DNA of 64,000 bases from WHSW01 sp963759295. Its GTDB lineage: Bacteria; Actinomycetota; Thermoleophilia; Solirubrobacterales; 70-9. Shown one piece after another: positions 18,168 through 24,688 of the stretch. The position numbers were made by a program, and so were the translations under genes. Numbering within the stretch: position 1 is the first letter of the stretch; each line of letters opens with the position of its first letter. The notes under the pieces are model-generated. The model was given only the letters and a program-made list of their open reading frames with translations, was not told the origin of the DNA and did no database searches. The DNA lies in assembly GCA_963759295.1 (NCBI GenBank), contig CAVWYT010000010.1, positions 186,001-250,000 on the forward strand. The letters are read 5' to 3'.

Positions 18168-18257
18168 TGCCTTCCTCTCGGTCGTTGGTACCCGCCGGAC
18201 GCCACGGCGCGCCCGGAACGAAAGCTACCTCAGGTGGGAGACCGGGAGTCCAGACAC

Positions 18258-18280
18258 CGCCGCCACCCGAGGGGGCGGCG
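18258..18280 (-). terminator. GC hairpin downstream of the 60-aa protein gene
   Basis: Arms CGCCGCC (18258-18264) and GGCGGCG (18274-18280) flank a 9-base loop, about 29 bases beyond the minus-strand stop at 18309 and before fadD starts at 18167. It could end the small transcript. There is no T-run. Confidence 0.35.
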
Positions 18281-18308
18281 AGGGGCGAGCGGTCGTGCCG
18301 GGGACGCT

Positions 18309-18491
18309 CTAGGCCGCGGTCTGCGGCGTGTTCGCCGCGCTACCGAGCTGACGGAGGTTCGAGACAAACAGGGTCTTGTCGATCCTGCCGTTGAAGATCG
18401 GAACGCCCATCTCCATGCACTTGGAGATCACCTCCCGCCGCTTCATGTTGACTTCGTCGGCGAGTTCCGTGGGCGTCAGGTGGTTGGACAC
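18309..18491 (-). CDS. Small DNA-binding-like protein, 60 aa
   Basis: I do not know this gene by name. GTG at 18491 is chosen because GGAG lies seven bases upstream; it gives 60 residues starting VSNHLTPTELADEVNMKRRE. The first 45 residues read like a compact helix-turn-helix or an IF2-N-type domain (ELADEVNMKRREVISKCMEMG, given to 20 residues: ELADEVNMKRREVISKCMEM), followed by FNGRIDKTLFVSNLRQL and a polar tail. A good promoter with TTGACA lies just upstream. A regulatory or nucleic-acid-binding role is inferred only from this pattern. Confidence 0.65.
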   Translation of the reverse strand: MSNHLTPTELADEVNMKRREVISKCMEMGVPIFNGRIDKTLFVSNLRQLGSAANTPQTAA

Positions 18492-18529
18492 GTACCGGCT
18501 CCTCTCTCGCTGTCGATCAGCACGATCAA

Positions 18530-18557
18530 GTCTTATCGGTTCGGCCGGATGTGTCAA
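18530..18557 (-). promoter_or_regulatory. Promoter of the 60-aa protein gene
   Basis: Read on the minus strand: TTGACA (18557-18552), a 16-base spacer, then TAAGAC (18535-18530). The -35 is a perfect consensus hexamer, rare in such GC-rich DNA. It lies about 40 bases upstream of the ribosome-binding site, so a short leader is expected. Confidence 0.55.
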
Positions 18558-18679
18558 CGGAAACGGGCGCAAATAGCGGCCTCGCGACCGGGCCGGAGGC
18601 CGTGATCGGGGCGCCAAACGGCGCCCGCGCGCGCGGCGCCGCGGCGCTCCCGGCGGCGCCCGCATAACATTTCCGGGCG

Positions 18680-18958
18680 ATGGCGAACGAGCTGACCGAG
18701 GACGCGCCCGAGCGGCCCGCGGGCGACGGCCGAGGCGAGTTCATCGACTCGCTGATGGACACCGAGCTCTATTCGATCGGGGCCTACTTCTGCGACGAGC
18801 ACCCCGAGCTCGTCGATGAGGTCGTGGCCCGCAGCGAGGAGATCGAGCGCTCCGGCCTCGAGGGCTACGCGACCGGGGCCGGAACCGGCGTCGAAGAGAC
18901 GTTCGAGACGCTGCTCACCGGCCTGGCGGTCCGCTACTACAAGGCGGTCGCCGGCTAG
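18680..18958 (+). CDS. Small acidic protein of unknown function, 92 aa
   Basis: No family recognised. The 92 residues are strongly acidic, start MANELTEDAPERPAGDGRGE, and appear mostly helical after residue 20 (FIDSLMDTELYSIGAYF, then CDEHPELVDEVVARSEEIER). There is one Cys, no signal peptide and no membrane segment. It ends 18 bases before a DsbA-like gene on the same strand, so the two probably share a transcript. High third-position GC and the ATG at 18680 support a real gene. Confidence 0.65.
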   Translation: MANELTEDAPERPAGDGRGEFIDSLMDTELYSIGAYFCDEHPELVDEVVARSEEIERSGLEGYATGAGTGVEETFETLLTGLAVRYYKAVAG

Positions 18959-18976
18959 CGCCGGCGCGATCCCGAG

Positions 18977-19663
18977 GTGAGCCCCTGGGTACCGCGCGCC
19001 CTGCTCGGCCTTGCCGTGCTCGGGATCGCTTACGCGATCTACTCGATCTCGGTCGGCGAGGGCGGCCCGAAATCGGCGGCCGTCGGCGGGGTCAACGACG
19101 TGCAGCGAATCTTCGGGGGCGTCACCCAGGACGGAGCGTTCCTCGGCTCGCGCGACGCGCAGACCACGGTCACCGTGTTCAACGACCTGCAGTGCAGGCC
19201 GTGCGCGGACTTCGAGATCGAGACGATCGACCCGATCGTCGATGAGCGTGTCCGCGACGACGAGGTGCGATTCGAGTTCCGCAACTTCTCGCTGGCGCCC
19301 AACGACACCACGCTCGCCGCGATCGCCGCCGAAGCCGCCGGCGAGCAGGACCGCCAGTGGCAGTACCTCGACACCTTCTTTCGCAACCAGGACATCGCCG
19401 CGGGCCGGGCGATCGACGAGGAGATCCTGCGCGAGGTCGCCGAGGCCGTGCCGGAGCTCGACATCGACCGCTGGCAGCGCGCGTACGAGTCGCCCGCGAG
19501 CGAGGACCTCGTCCGCGACGACGCCATGCTCGCCGCCGAGCTCGAGCTACCGGCGCAACCCGCGGTGATCGTCGATGGTCCCGGGGGTGACCGCAAGCTG
19601 ATCGAGACCCCGAGTCGCCAGCAGATCGAGGCCGCGGTCGATCAGCTGTCGACTCCGACCTGA
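18977..19663 (+). CDS. DsbA-like thiol-disulfide protein, membrane-anchored or secreted
   Basis: An N-terminal hydrophobic segment (about 8-26) is followed by a thioredoxin-like domain of the DsbA type. The active site CRPC is at Cys73-Cys76, after VTVFNDLQ. The helical insertion (AAEAAGEQDRQWQYLDTFF, about 115-135) and the C-terminal cis-Pro region (LPAQPAVIVDGPGG) fit the family. It likely catalyses or reduces disulfides outside the membrane. Length 228 aa; GTG start with GAGGT just upstream. Its last 22 bases overlap the convergent VTT gene. Confidence 0.82.
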   Translation: MSPWVPRALLGLAVLGIAYAIYSISVGEGGPKSAAVGGVNDVQRIFGGVTQDGAFLGSRDAQTTVTVFNDLQCRPCADFEIETIDPIVDERVRDDEVRFEFRNFSLAPNDTTLAAIAAEAAGEQDRQWQYLDTFFRNQDIAAGRAIDEEILREVAEAVPELDIDRWQRAYESPASEDLVRDDAMLAAELELPAQPAVIVDGPGGDRKLIETPSRQQIEAAVDQLSTPT

Positions 19664-20373
19664 TCGGCGCTGCGCGGTTCGATGCCGGCGGGCGTCTCCG
19701 CCCGGCTGGGCGTGCGCCGCAACTGTCGGTGGACACGGTGGGTGACGAGCAGCAGGGCGATCAGTATTGCGGCGCCGATCCAGACGATCGGATCGTTGGG
19801 AGACAGGGTCTCGAGCCGGCTTCCGAGATAGACGAAGACGGCCGTCAGCGGCAGGTAGCCGATCGCGGTCGTCCACACGAAGGTGACGAAGTCGGCTCGG
19901 GCCGCGCCCGCTGCGATCGAGAACAGGCTGAAGGGGACGATCGGGACGAGGCGCATGCCCAGCAGCAGGGTCGGCCCGCCGGCCTCGACCATGCCCTCGA
20001 CGCGCTCGAAGCGGTGCTCTCCGATCAGCCGCCACAGCAACGGCCTGGCGGCGTGGCGTCCGACCCAGTAGGCGAGTACGCCGTTGGCCAACCACCCCGC
20101 CATCACCAACGGCAGCCCGGCCCAGAACCCGTAGACGTAGCCCGCCGCCGCGTCGAGGATCTCGGCCGGATACCAGACGACGACGTGCGACAGGGCGAGT
20201 CCGAAGGTGATCAGCAGCCCGCCGAAGCCGAGATCGCGCAGGTCACCACGCAGATCGGCCGTATCGCCGGAGATCGCGTCGCCGATGCCCGAGCGCAGCG
20301 GCTCGATCGCGAGCGCGAGCGCCGCCATCACGGCGATGCCCGCGAGCGTGACGACGATTCCGGCGACCGGCAT
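19642..20373 (-). CDS. VTT-domain (TVP38/TMEM64-type) membrane protein
   Basis: Integral membrane protein of about 243 aa with the SNARE-associated/VTT pattern: hydrophobic helices around 5-22 and 48-66, the re-entrant motif GYVYGFWAGLPLVMAGWLAN (about 76-95), and LLLGMRLVPIVPFSLFSIAA with the conserved Arg-Leu-Val-Pro-Ile-x-Pro (about 128-147), then two C-terminal helices. I chose ATG 20373; a GTG at about 20428 would add some 18 residues, and the much longer open frame runs into the tRNA gene and is not credible. Family members are lipid scramblase-like or of unknown role. Confidence 0.8.
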   Translation of the reverse strand: MPVAGIVVTLAGIAVMAALALAIEPLRSGIGDAISGDTADLRGDLRDLGFGGLLITFGLALSHVVVWYPAEILDAAAGYVYGFWAGLPLVMAGWLANGVLAYWVGRHAARPLLWRLIGEHRFERVEGMVEAGGPTLLLGMRLVPIVPFSLFSIAAGAARADFVTFVWTTAIGYLPLTAVFVYLGSRLETLSPNDPIVWIGAAILIALLLVTHRVHRQLRRTPSRAETPAGIEPRSADQVGVDS

Positions 20374-20503
20374 CGGCTCGTCGGAGCCTCCCCCTCGGGC
20401 TTCCCTCGCTGGCGAATCGCCCGACACTCCATGAGTATGGCGCGGCCGCGGCCCCCGACCCTCGCCGTGGCGGAGCGCGCGTTTTTCGCAATACTGGTCC
20501 TCT

Positions 20504-20577
20504 CGGGGCGTGGCGCAGCCTGGTAGCGCGCACCGTTCGGGTCGGTGAGGTCCCCGGTTCAAATCCGGGCGCCCCGA
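20504..20577 (+). tRNA. tRNA-Pro (anticodon CGG)
   Basis: A full cloverleaf can be drawn: acceptor CGGGGCG/CGCCCCG with discriminator A, D-arm GCGC/GCGC with loop AGCCTGGTA, anticodon stem CACCG/CGGTG with loop TTCGGGT (anticodon CGG, reads CCG), and T-arm CCCGG/CCGGG with loop TTCAAAT. The 3' CCA is not encoded. It is at the left edge of an accessory-looking stretch and may have served as an integration site. Confidence 0.95.
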
Positions 20578-20578
20578 T

Positions 20579-20645
20579 TGGCACCGGGGGGGTGCAGTGG
20601 GGTGAATGGTGCACATCCTCCCTACGAAGCCCCCGCCCGGTGCCA
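20579..20645. repeat. Inverted repeat immediately 3' of tRNA-Pro
   Basis: Arms TGGCACCGGG (20579-20588) and CCCGGTGCCA (20636-20645) are perfect complements separated by 47 bases. They begin two bases after the tRNA. The G-run following the first arm and the C-run before the second extend the pairing imperfectly. It could be the tRNA terminator or the remains of an attachment or excision region; I see no second copy of the tRNA 3' end in the window. Confidence 0.5.
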
Positions 20646-21087
20646 TGCAAGGGGGTGCAGGGGGATGCACGTCGTCCGTGCCTGAGCTGCGGCGGCAATC
20701 GTCGAACGCGCCACACGGCTGCCACACGCGACGGCGGCTCCTGCCACATGCGAGGCGCCACCGGCTAGCCCGCGCACGCCCGGTAGCCCGGTCGAAGTGG
20801 CGCTGAGCATCGCCCGGCCCCAACACCTGCTCACCCAGGACCCGATCTGCAGGCTCGGGTCCACCACGGCGGCTCTCACGATGCGATGGAGCCGGACGCT
20901 TAGGCAGTCGAGGCCGGAGGTTGTACCCGAGCGAGGTCGGGGACGGACGTGGCGGCTATCGACCGACTGCCCGCCTTGCCTAGACCGACCTCGTACCCGT
21001 ACGGCAGTCATGGCAGAGAGGCTCGTCGCCAAGACGCAGCCTCTCCTACCCAACCCCGAAACCCACCGGCAGTTAGAGGAAGGAGAA
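20646..21087 (+). other. 442 bases without a credible gene
   Basis: No frame here has convincing codon bias, a ribosome-binding site and a plausible product. Open frames on the minus strand (20622-21101) are Ser/Arg/Ala-rich and look random. Short GTGCA-containing motifs recur at 20592, 20609 and 20655. Together with the inverted repeat to the left, this looks like degenerated accessory DNA. Confidence 0.5.
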
Positions 21088-21390
21088 ATGAGGACCGACA
21101 ACCGCAGCCGCCCGAGTCGTAACCGGAGCCGCCCGCTTCGCCGCTACTACCTGACCCCGAGGGTGTGGAACCGGACCTGCTCACACTGCGGCCACTTCGG
21201 CTCGATCGCCTACCGCCACACCCCGAGGGCCTATGCGTGTCGGTCCTGCATCGAGGCGCTGGGGATCAAGCCCCAGGAGTCGAAGGCGTGGCGCGAGGGC
21301 GGGGCGAGGGCGGGCGCGGCGGTGACGATCCGCCACGTCGATCCCGCGACCCTTCGATCCGACGGATCGAGACCGCAGAATCGATGGTGA
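21088..21390 (+). CDS. Small basic zinc-ribbon protein, 100 aa
   Basis: Unknown family. ATG 21088 follows an excellent AGGAAGGAG ribosome-binding site. The N-terminal 25 residues are Arg/Ser-rich; a zinc ribbon follows with Cys31-x2-Cys34 and Cys51-x2-Cys54, including WNRTCSHCGHFGSIAY. The C-terminal third is basic and ends SRPQNRW. Such small zinc-ribbon proteins are frequent in phages and mobile elements. The next gene starts inside its stop codon (ATGGTGA), so the pair is translationally coupled. Confidence 0.6.
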   Translation: MRTDNRSRPSRNRSRPLRRYYLTPRVWNRTCSHCGHFGSIAYRHTPRAYACRSCIEALGIKPQESKAWREGGARAGAAVTIRHVDPATLRSDGSRPQNRW

Positions 21391-21650
21391 TGCCGACGAT
21401 GGTCTCCGTCCCGATCGCCGACACCGCGCAGATGAGGCGGCTGATCGAGTTCGCCTCCGACGTGACCAGGCTCGCCGATCAGCGGATCGACCTAGACCTG
21501 CGCGAGCTGATCGACGGACTGCATGCCGACCTACTCAACCTGAAGGAGGACGAAGATGAGGACCAGGTTTGTGGGCGTCGGTGCCCTGATCTGTGCGTTC
21601 GCCCTGACGGCGGTCGCCTACGGCGCGGTAACGCCGATCCCGCCCAGTGA
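21384..21650 (+). CDS. Small hypothetical protein coupled to the zinc-ribbon gene
   Basis: Unknown. The frame opens at ATG 21384, overlapping the previous stop. Residues 5-60 look like real protein (VSVPIADTAQMRRLIEFASD, then LADQRIDLDLRELIDGLHAD) with two amphipathic helices. The last 30 residues, from about 21556, lie under the start of the next gene and are less protein-like. Gene size 88 aa. It probably belongs to the same short accessory operon as its two neighbours. Confidence 0.45.
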   Translation: MVMPTMVSVPIADTAQMRRLIEFASDVTRLADQRIDLDLRELIDGLHADLLNLKEDEDEDQVCGRRCPDLCVRPDGGRLRRGNADPAQ

Positions 21651-22200
21651 CCCCGCATTGTCCGGGTACTGCCCGCCCGGCCCCGGCGGGGTCGCGCTCC
21701 AGGGAGATGACGCCGACGACACCATCACCGGGACGCCGAACAAGGACCTGGTTCGCGCCGGCGGCGGCGGCGACACGATCACCGGACTCCCCGGCGACGA
21801 CTGCCTCGACGGGCAGGCCGGCAAGGACAAGATCAGGGGCGGCGGCGACAGGGACGAGCTCCAGGGCGGCGACGGCGGCGACCTCATTTACGGCGGCGGC
21901 GACGGGGACACGATCAAGGGCGCCGGCGGCAACGACAACATTTACGGCGGCGGCGGCGGCGACCTGATCAACCGCCACGGCGGCGGCGGCCAGGACACGG
22001 TCAGGGGTGGTGGCGGCGGCGACGAGATTCACGGCGGCGGCGGCAACGACAAGCTCAAGGGCGGCGGAGGCAACGACAGCATCTTCTCCGCCGAACTCGG
22101 CAAGAAGGACAAGATCAACTGCGGCGGCGGCTTCGACACCGTCGACGCCGACAACAAGGACGTCGTCAAGAAGAACTGCGAGCGGGTGAACCCGTCGTAA
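21556..22200 (+). CDS. Secreted RTX-like calcium-binding repeat protein, 214 aa
   Basis: A signal peptide (residues 1-23, ending VAYGA) is followed by about fourteen glycine/aspartate nonapeptide-like repeats between residues 50 and 175, such as GGDGGDLIYGGGDGDTIKG, the hemolysin-type beta-roll pattern. There is no catalytic domain and no obvious type I secretion signal; the C terminus is Lys/Asp/Asn-rich with two Cys. A strong AAGGAGGA site precedes ATG 21556. It probably folds on calcium outside the cell. The gene overlaps the previous ORF. Confidence 0.75.
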   Translation: MRTRFVGVGALICAFALTAVAYGAVTPIPPSDPALSGYCPPGPGGVALQGDDADDTITGTPNKDLVRAGGGGDTITGLPGDDCLDGQAGKDKIRGGGDRDELQGGDGGDLIYGGGDGDTIKGAGGNDNIYGGGGGDLINRHGGGGQDTVRGGGGGDEIHGGGGNDKLKGGGGNDSIFSAELGKKDKINCGGGFDTVDADNKDVVKKNCERVNPS

Positions 22201-22404
22201 CCGCCGATGAGGATCGCCGTCTGGTAACCGCGTAGGTCATGGGGCGCGGAGCCTGGTTTATAAGCGCGGGCCGTTGGCTCACCGTGCCACTGCGCTGCGC
22301 AAAAATGCTGCGATTCTCCGGTTCGGGGTGTACGGTGGCCGTACCACCACCAGGAGAGGGGTTCGGCGGTCGAAGCGTGCGCCGCCCATGAAGGGGAAGG
22401 CGAC
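22201..22404 (+). other. 204-base gap before the small secreted protein array
   Basis: No gene seen. The stretch contains a locally AT-rich TTTATAAG near 22257 and ends with GAAGGGGAAGG, the ribosome-binding site for ATG 22405. A promoter is expected here but I cannot place -35 and -10 elements with confidence. Confidence 0.4.
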
Positions 22405-22788
22405 ATGGGTAAGCGATTCGTGATTGTGATTGGCGTGGCTGCGGCTGGCGTGATGGCGCTCGGGGCGCAGCCGGCGGCGGCGGTCCCCACGTACGGGACG
22501 CACCTGACGATCACCGCGGACCGGGGGCCGCTTTTCCACGGCTTTGTGAAGTCAGAGGTCAGGAAGTGCGAGGATGAGCGACGGGTGGTCCTGTTCAGGC
22601 AGCGCCCTGGGCCGGATGCCGAGCTCGGCACTGACCGAAGCGAGCCCACCAGTCACCATTTCGGCGGTTGGGGCGTCAAGGTCCCCCGAGCGCAGGCGGG
22701 GTGGCGTGTGTATGCCAAGGCGAAGCACAAGGTGCGCGAGCCGTACGTGTGCCTCGCCGACCGCTCGGAGACCTACACGTGGGGTTGA
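22405..22788 (+). CDS. Small secreted protein, copy 1 of a local family, 127 aa
   Basis: Function unknown. Signal peptide at residues 1-27 (ending AQPAAA). The mature part carries the motif set shared by all local copies: FHGFVKSEVRKCEDERRVVL, then GPDAELGTDRS, a Gly-Trp stretch, and GWRVYAKAKHKVREPYVCLA followed by DRSETY. Two Cys (near 53 and 117) could form a disulfide. The pattern suggests a single small beta-sandwich, like domains that ride on secreted proteins. Copies 2 and 3 follow directly but are broken; copy 4 at 24192 is intact and diverged. Confidence 0.72.
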   Translation: MGKRFVIVIGVAAAGVMALGAQPAAAVPTYGTHLTITADRGPLFHGFVKSEVRKCEDERRVVLFRQRPGPDAELGTDRSEPTSHHFGGWGVKVPRAQAGWRVYAKAKHKVREPYVCLADRSETYTWG

Positions 22789-22797
22789 TCCGAAGTG

Positions 22798-23204
22798 GTG
22801 GCTAAGCGATTCGCGATTGTGATCGGCGTGGCTGCGGCTGGCGCGATGGCGCTCGGGGCGCAGACGGCGGCGGCGTCCCCGGACGTCGTCAAGTACGACA
22901 CGAAGGTGACGATCGCCGTGGACAGTGGCGCGACCTTTACCACGGCGAGGTGAGGTCAGAGGTCAGGAAGTGCATGGAGGGGCGACGGGTGATCCTGTTC
23001 AAGGTGCGGCCCGGGCCGGATCGCAAGCTCGACGCTGCCCCCGAACCCAGAGCCTTGTGGGCGGACCCGAGGACAGCACCCCCACGCCCCCTGGGGGGCG
23101 ACGGTGCGCTTCCCTACGGAGGGTCAGCACGGCGACGTGTATGCCAAGGTGCAACGCGAGGTGGGCGATGGGTTCGTGTGCCGCGCCGACCGCTCGAAGA
23201 CCTT
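22798..23204 (+). pseudogene. Small secreted protein, copy 2 (frameshifted)
   Basis: Starts GTG 22798 ten bases after copy 1 and is nearly identical at the DNA level through the signal peptide (AKRFAIVIGVAAAGAMALGA). The frame then stops at TGA 22951: comparison with the other copies suggests one missing T near 22937, since the next frame continues RSEVRKCMEGRRVILFKVRP. A second shift lies between about 23040 and 23104, after which VYAKVQREVGDGFVCRADRS reads on. Two separate lesions argue for true decay rather than one sequencing error. Confidence 0.72.
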
Positions 23205-23261
23205 GACGAGACCTTGGGAGGTCGACCGCTCCGAGACCCTGGGCGTGTCCGGCCTGGGCGT

Positions 23262-23611
23262 TCCAGCAGCGCTCGGGGCGCAGACGGCGGCAGCGGCCCC
23301 GGACGTCGTCAAGTACGACACGAAGGTGACGCTCCGCATCCACGGACCATGACCGTTTCATTTACTGGGTGCAGTCAGAGAGCAGGAAGTGCGAGCGTGG
23401 GCGACGGGTGGTCTTGTTCCAGGTGCGGCCCGGGCCGGATCGCAAGCTCGACAGTGCCCGAAGCGAGCATAGGTCCGGGCCGCGCCGGGGCGAAGCGGTA
23501 CTAACCGCTAGCGGGGGTGGCGCCCGTGTCTGGTATGCCAAGGTGAGCCGCGAGGTGCACGATGAGTTCGTGTGCGGCGGCGACCGCTCGCAAGTGCATG
23601 ACGACCGTTGA
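23262..23611 (+). pseudogene. Small secreted protein, copy 3 (5'-truncated, frameshifted)
   Basis: The copy lacks the first half of the signal peptide: it begins at the ALGAQTAAAAPDVVKYDTKV segment, fused to the tail of copy 2. It stops near 23352, and the family motifs resume in another frame: QSESRKCERGRRVVLFQVRP, then VWYAKVSREVHDEFVCGGDR. The segment GACGTCGTCAAGTACGACAC is shared with copy 2. The HNH endonuclease gene overlaps its 3' end on the opposite strand. Confidence 0.7.
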
Positions 23612-23915
23612 TATCGGTAGGCGCGGCTCCCCTTTTGGCGCATCCCCTCAGATGCCGGGAAAGGTCGCCTTGTGGCTGGCAATCCCGGCACAGCGGGATC
23701 AGGTTGGCGAGCCGGTTGTCCATCGGGTCCGAGTTGACGTGATGGACCTCAAGCGGGCCGTCTGACCGGCCGCAGTCGGCGCATCGACGGCCATAGGCGG
23801 CGAACACCTGCGCCCGCAGCCGCGCAAGCTGTCGGCCCCGTGGGCGACGGGGTCGATGCTCGCGGCAGTAGCTGTCGTCGGTGAGCACGCCGCAGCGCAG
23901 GCAAGGTCGCTTCAC
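23508..23915 (-). CDS. HNH endonuclease, small
   Basis: A 135-aa protein with an N-terminal zinc knuckle (Cys5, Cys8, Cys17, His20) and an HNH nuclease core: Cys45-x2-Cys48, LEVHHVNSD with His58-His59, then DNRLANLIPLCRDC with Cys76-x2-Cys79. GTG 23915 is the only start that keeps the first zinc site; its ribosome-binding site is weak. The C-terminal 45 residues run antisense through the decayed copy 3 and are Arg/His-rich, so the original C terminus may have been replaced. Such genes often travel with phages, introns and islands. Confidence 0.72.
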   Translation of the reverse strand: MKRPCLRCGVLTDDSYCREHRPRRPRGRQLARLRAQVFAAYGRRCADCGRSDGPLEVHHVNSDPMDNRLANLIPLCRDCQPQGDLSRHLRGCAKRGAAPTDINGRHALASGRRRTRTHRAPRGSPWHTRHGRHPR

Positions 23916-23920
23916 AGCCA

Positions 23921-24150
23921 GCCCACGAGCCGGGTCGGTGCGGGTCGATCCTCAAGCCGATCGAGCGCCATCGCCAGGGCGACCACGCCGCGGCGGGGAT
24001 CCGCGATGCGATCAGCGACCACCCCGAAGATTTCGAGTCGCAGCTCTCCGATCGGGAGCTCGGAACGCTCGCGAGCTTCGTCGCCGCCCCAGGATCGTGG
24101 CTTCGCATTCGGCCTTTCCGGCCCTCCCTTGCATTCACGATCGCCTGGGG
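23921..24150 (+). other. Coding-like fragment without a start codon
   Basis: Between the HNH start and copy 4, one plus-strand frame reads like protein: HRQGDHAAAGIRDAISDHPE, then DFESQLSDRELGTLASFVAA, with high third-position GC. No ATG or GTG opens it, and the frame runs on antisense-like into copy 4. It may be the tail of a gene whose front was lost. I do not recognise a family. Confidence 0.35.
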
Positions 24151-24191
24151 TAGGTTCGGTGCCGGATCCAAGACCGGGAGGTTTGACGCTG

Positions 24192-24587
24192 ATGTCCAGG
24201 ACGCTTGCCCCGAAGCTCGTGCTCACCGCGGTCCTCGCCCTCGTCCTCTCCGGCCTGGCGATCAGCGCCGCTCCGGCGAGCAACACGGTCGAGATCGACA
24301 GCGAGATCATCATGCGCCCGAACTTCCCCGCGTTCCACGGCAAGGTCAAGTCCTCGAACGACGCCTGCGTCGAAAACCGGCTGGTGAAGCTGTTCAAGAA
24401 GAAGCGCAGCGGCGGACGGCGGCTGCTCGGCGAGACGCACACGAACAGCGCCGGCAAGTGGGCGGTGATCGTCGACCCGCTCAGCTCCGGCGTCTATCGG
24501 GCGGTCGTCAAGCAACGCTCGGAGGGCACCGCGGGGACGACGTTCGTCTGCCTGCGCGACAAGTCCCAGCGAGCGGTGGTCGACTGA
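24192..24587 (+). CDS. Small secreted protein, copy 4 (diverged, intact), 131 aa
   Basis: Signal peptide about residues 1-30 (LVLTAVLALVLSGLAISAAP). The mature domain follows the local family pattern: FHGKVKSSNDACVENRLVKL, FKKKRSGGRRLLGETHTNSA, GKWAVIVDPLSSGVYRAVVK and FVCLRDKSQRAVV, with two Cys in the same places as copy 1. It has GGGAGG ten bases before ATG 24192. It differs much more from copies 1-3 than they do from one another, so it is an older paralogue. Function unknown. Confidence 0.72.
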   Translation: MSRTLAPKLVLTAVLALVLSGLAISAAPASNTVEIDSEIIMRPNFPAFHGKVKSSNDACVENRLVKLFKKKRSGGRRLLGETHTNSAGKWAVIVDPLSSGVYRAVVKQRSEGTAGTTFVCLRDKSQRAVVD

Positions 24588-24656
24588 CCTAGGGTCGGCC
24601 ATCAAGTCGCCGAGCGCCGACGACGGGCGCGCCAAGGACGCTGGTTGAGCTCAGGC

Positions 24657-24678
24657 CACCGGCGGTTCGTCGCCGGTG
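24657..24678. terminator. Hairpin between convergent genes
   Basis: Perfect arms CACCGGCG (24657-24664) and CGCCGGTG (24671-24678) with a 6-base loop, midway between the stops of the plus-strand copy 4 and the minus-strand lipase-like gene. It could act in both directions. No T-run follows on either side. Confidence 0.45.
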
Positions 24679-24688
24679 TGGCTTCCGG

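Noticed and set aside
14772..18605. Plus-strand open frame of 1277 codons
   Set aside because: It is antisense to the sulfatase and fadD genes, Arg/Val/Asp/Gly-rich with no domain; long shadows are expected in GC-rich DNA.
20243..20761. Open frame antisense to tRNA-Pro encoding a GAPGFEPGTSPTRT-type peptide
   Set aside because: This is the well-known artefact of translating the reverse complement of a tRNA T-arm and acceptor stem; it has no coding support.
19642..20826. Longer 394-aa version of the VTT protein
   Set aside because: The extra N-terminal residues run through the tRNA gene and intergenic DNA; the membrane protein plausibly begins at 20373.
21760..22090. Regular short repeats that could suggest a CRISPR or tandem DNA array
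   Set aside because: The period follows the codons of Gly/Asp nonapeptide repeats in an open frame with a signal peptide; there are no spacer-like unique segments.
22201..22649. Minus-strand open frame (22029-22649) overlapping the small secreted protein
   Set aside because: Ser/Pro-rich product without a ribosome-binding site, antisense to two genes with signal peptides.
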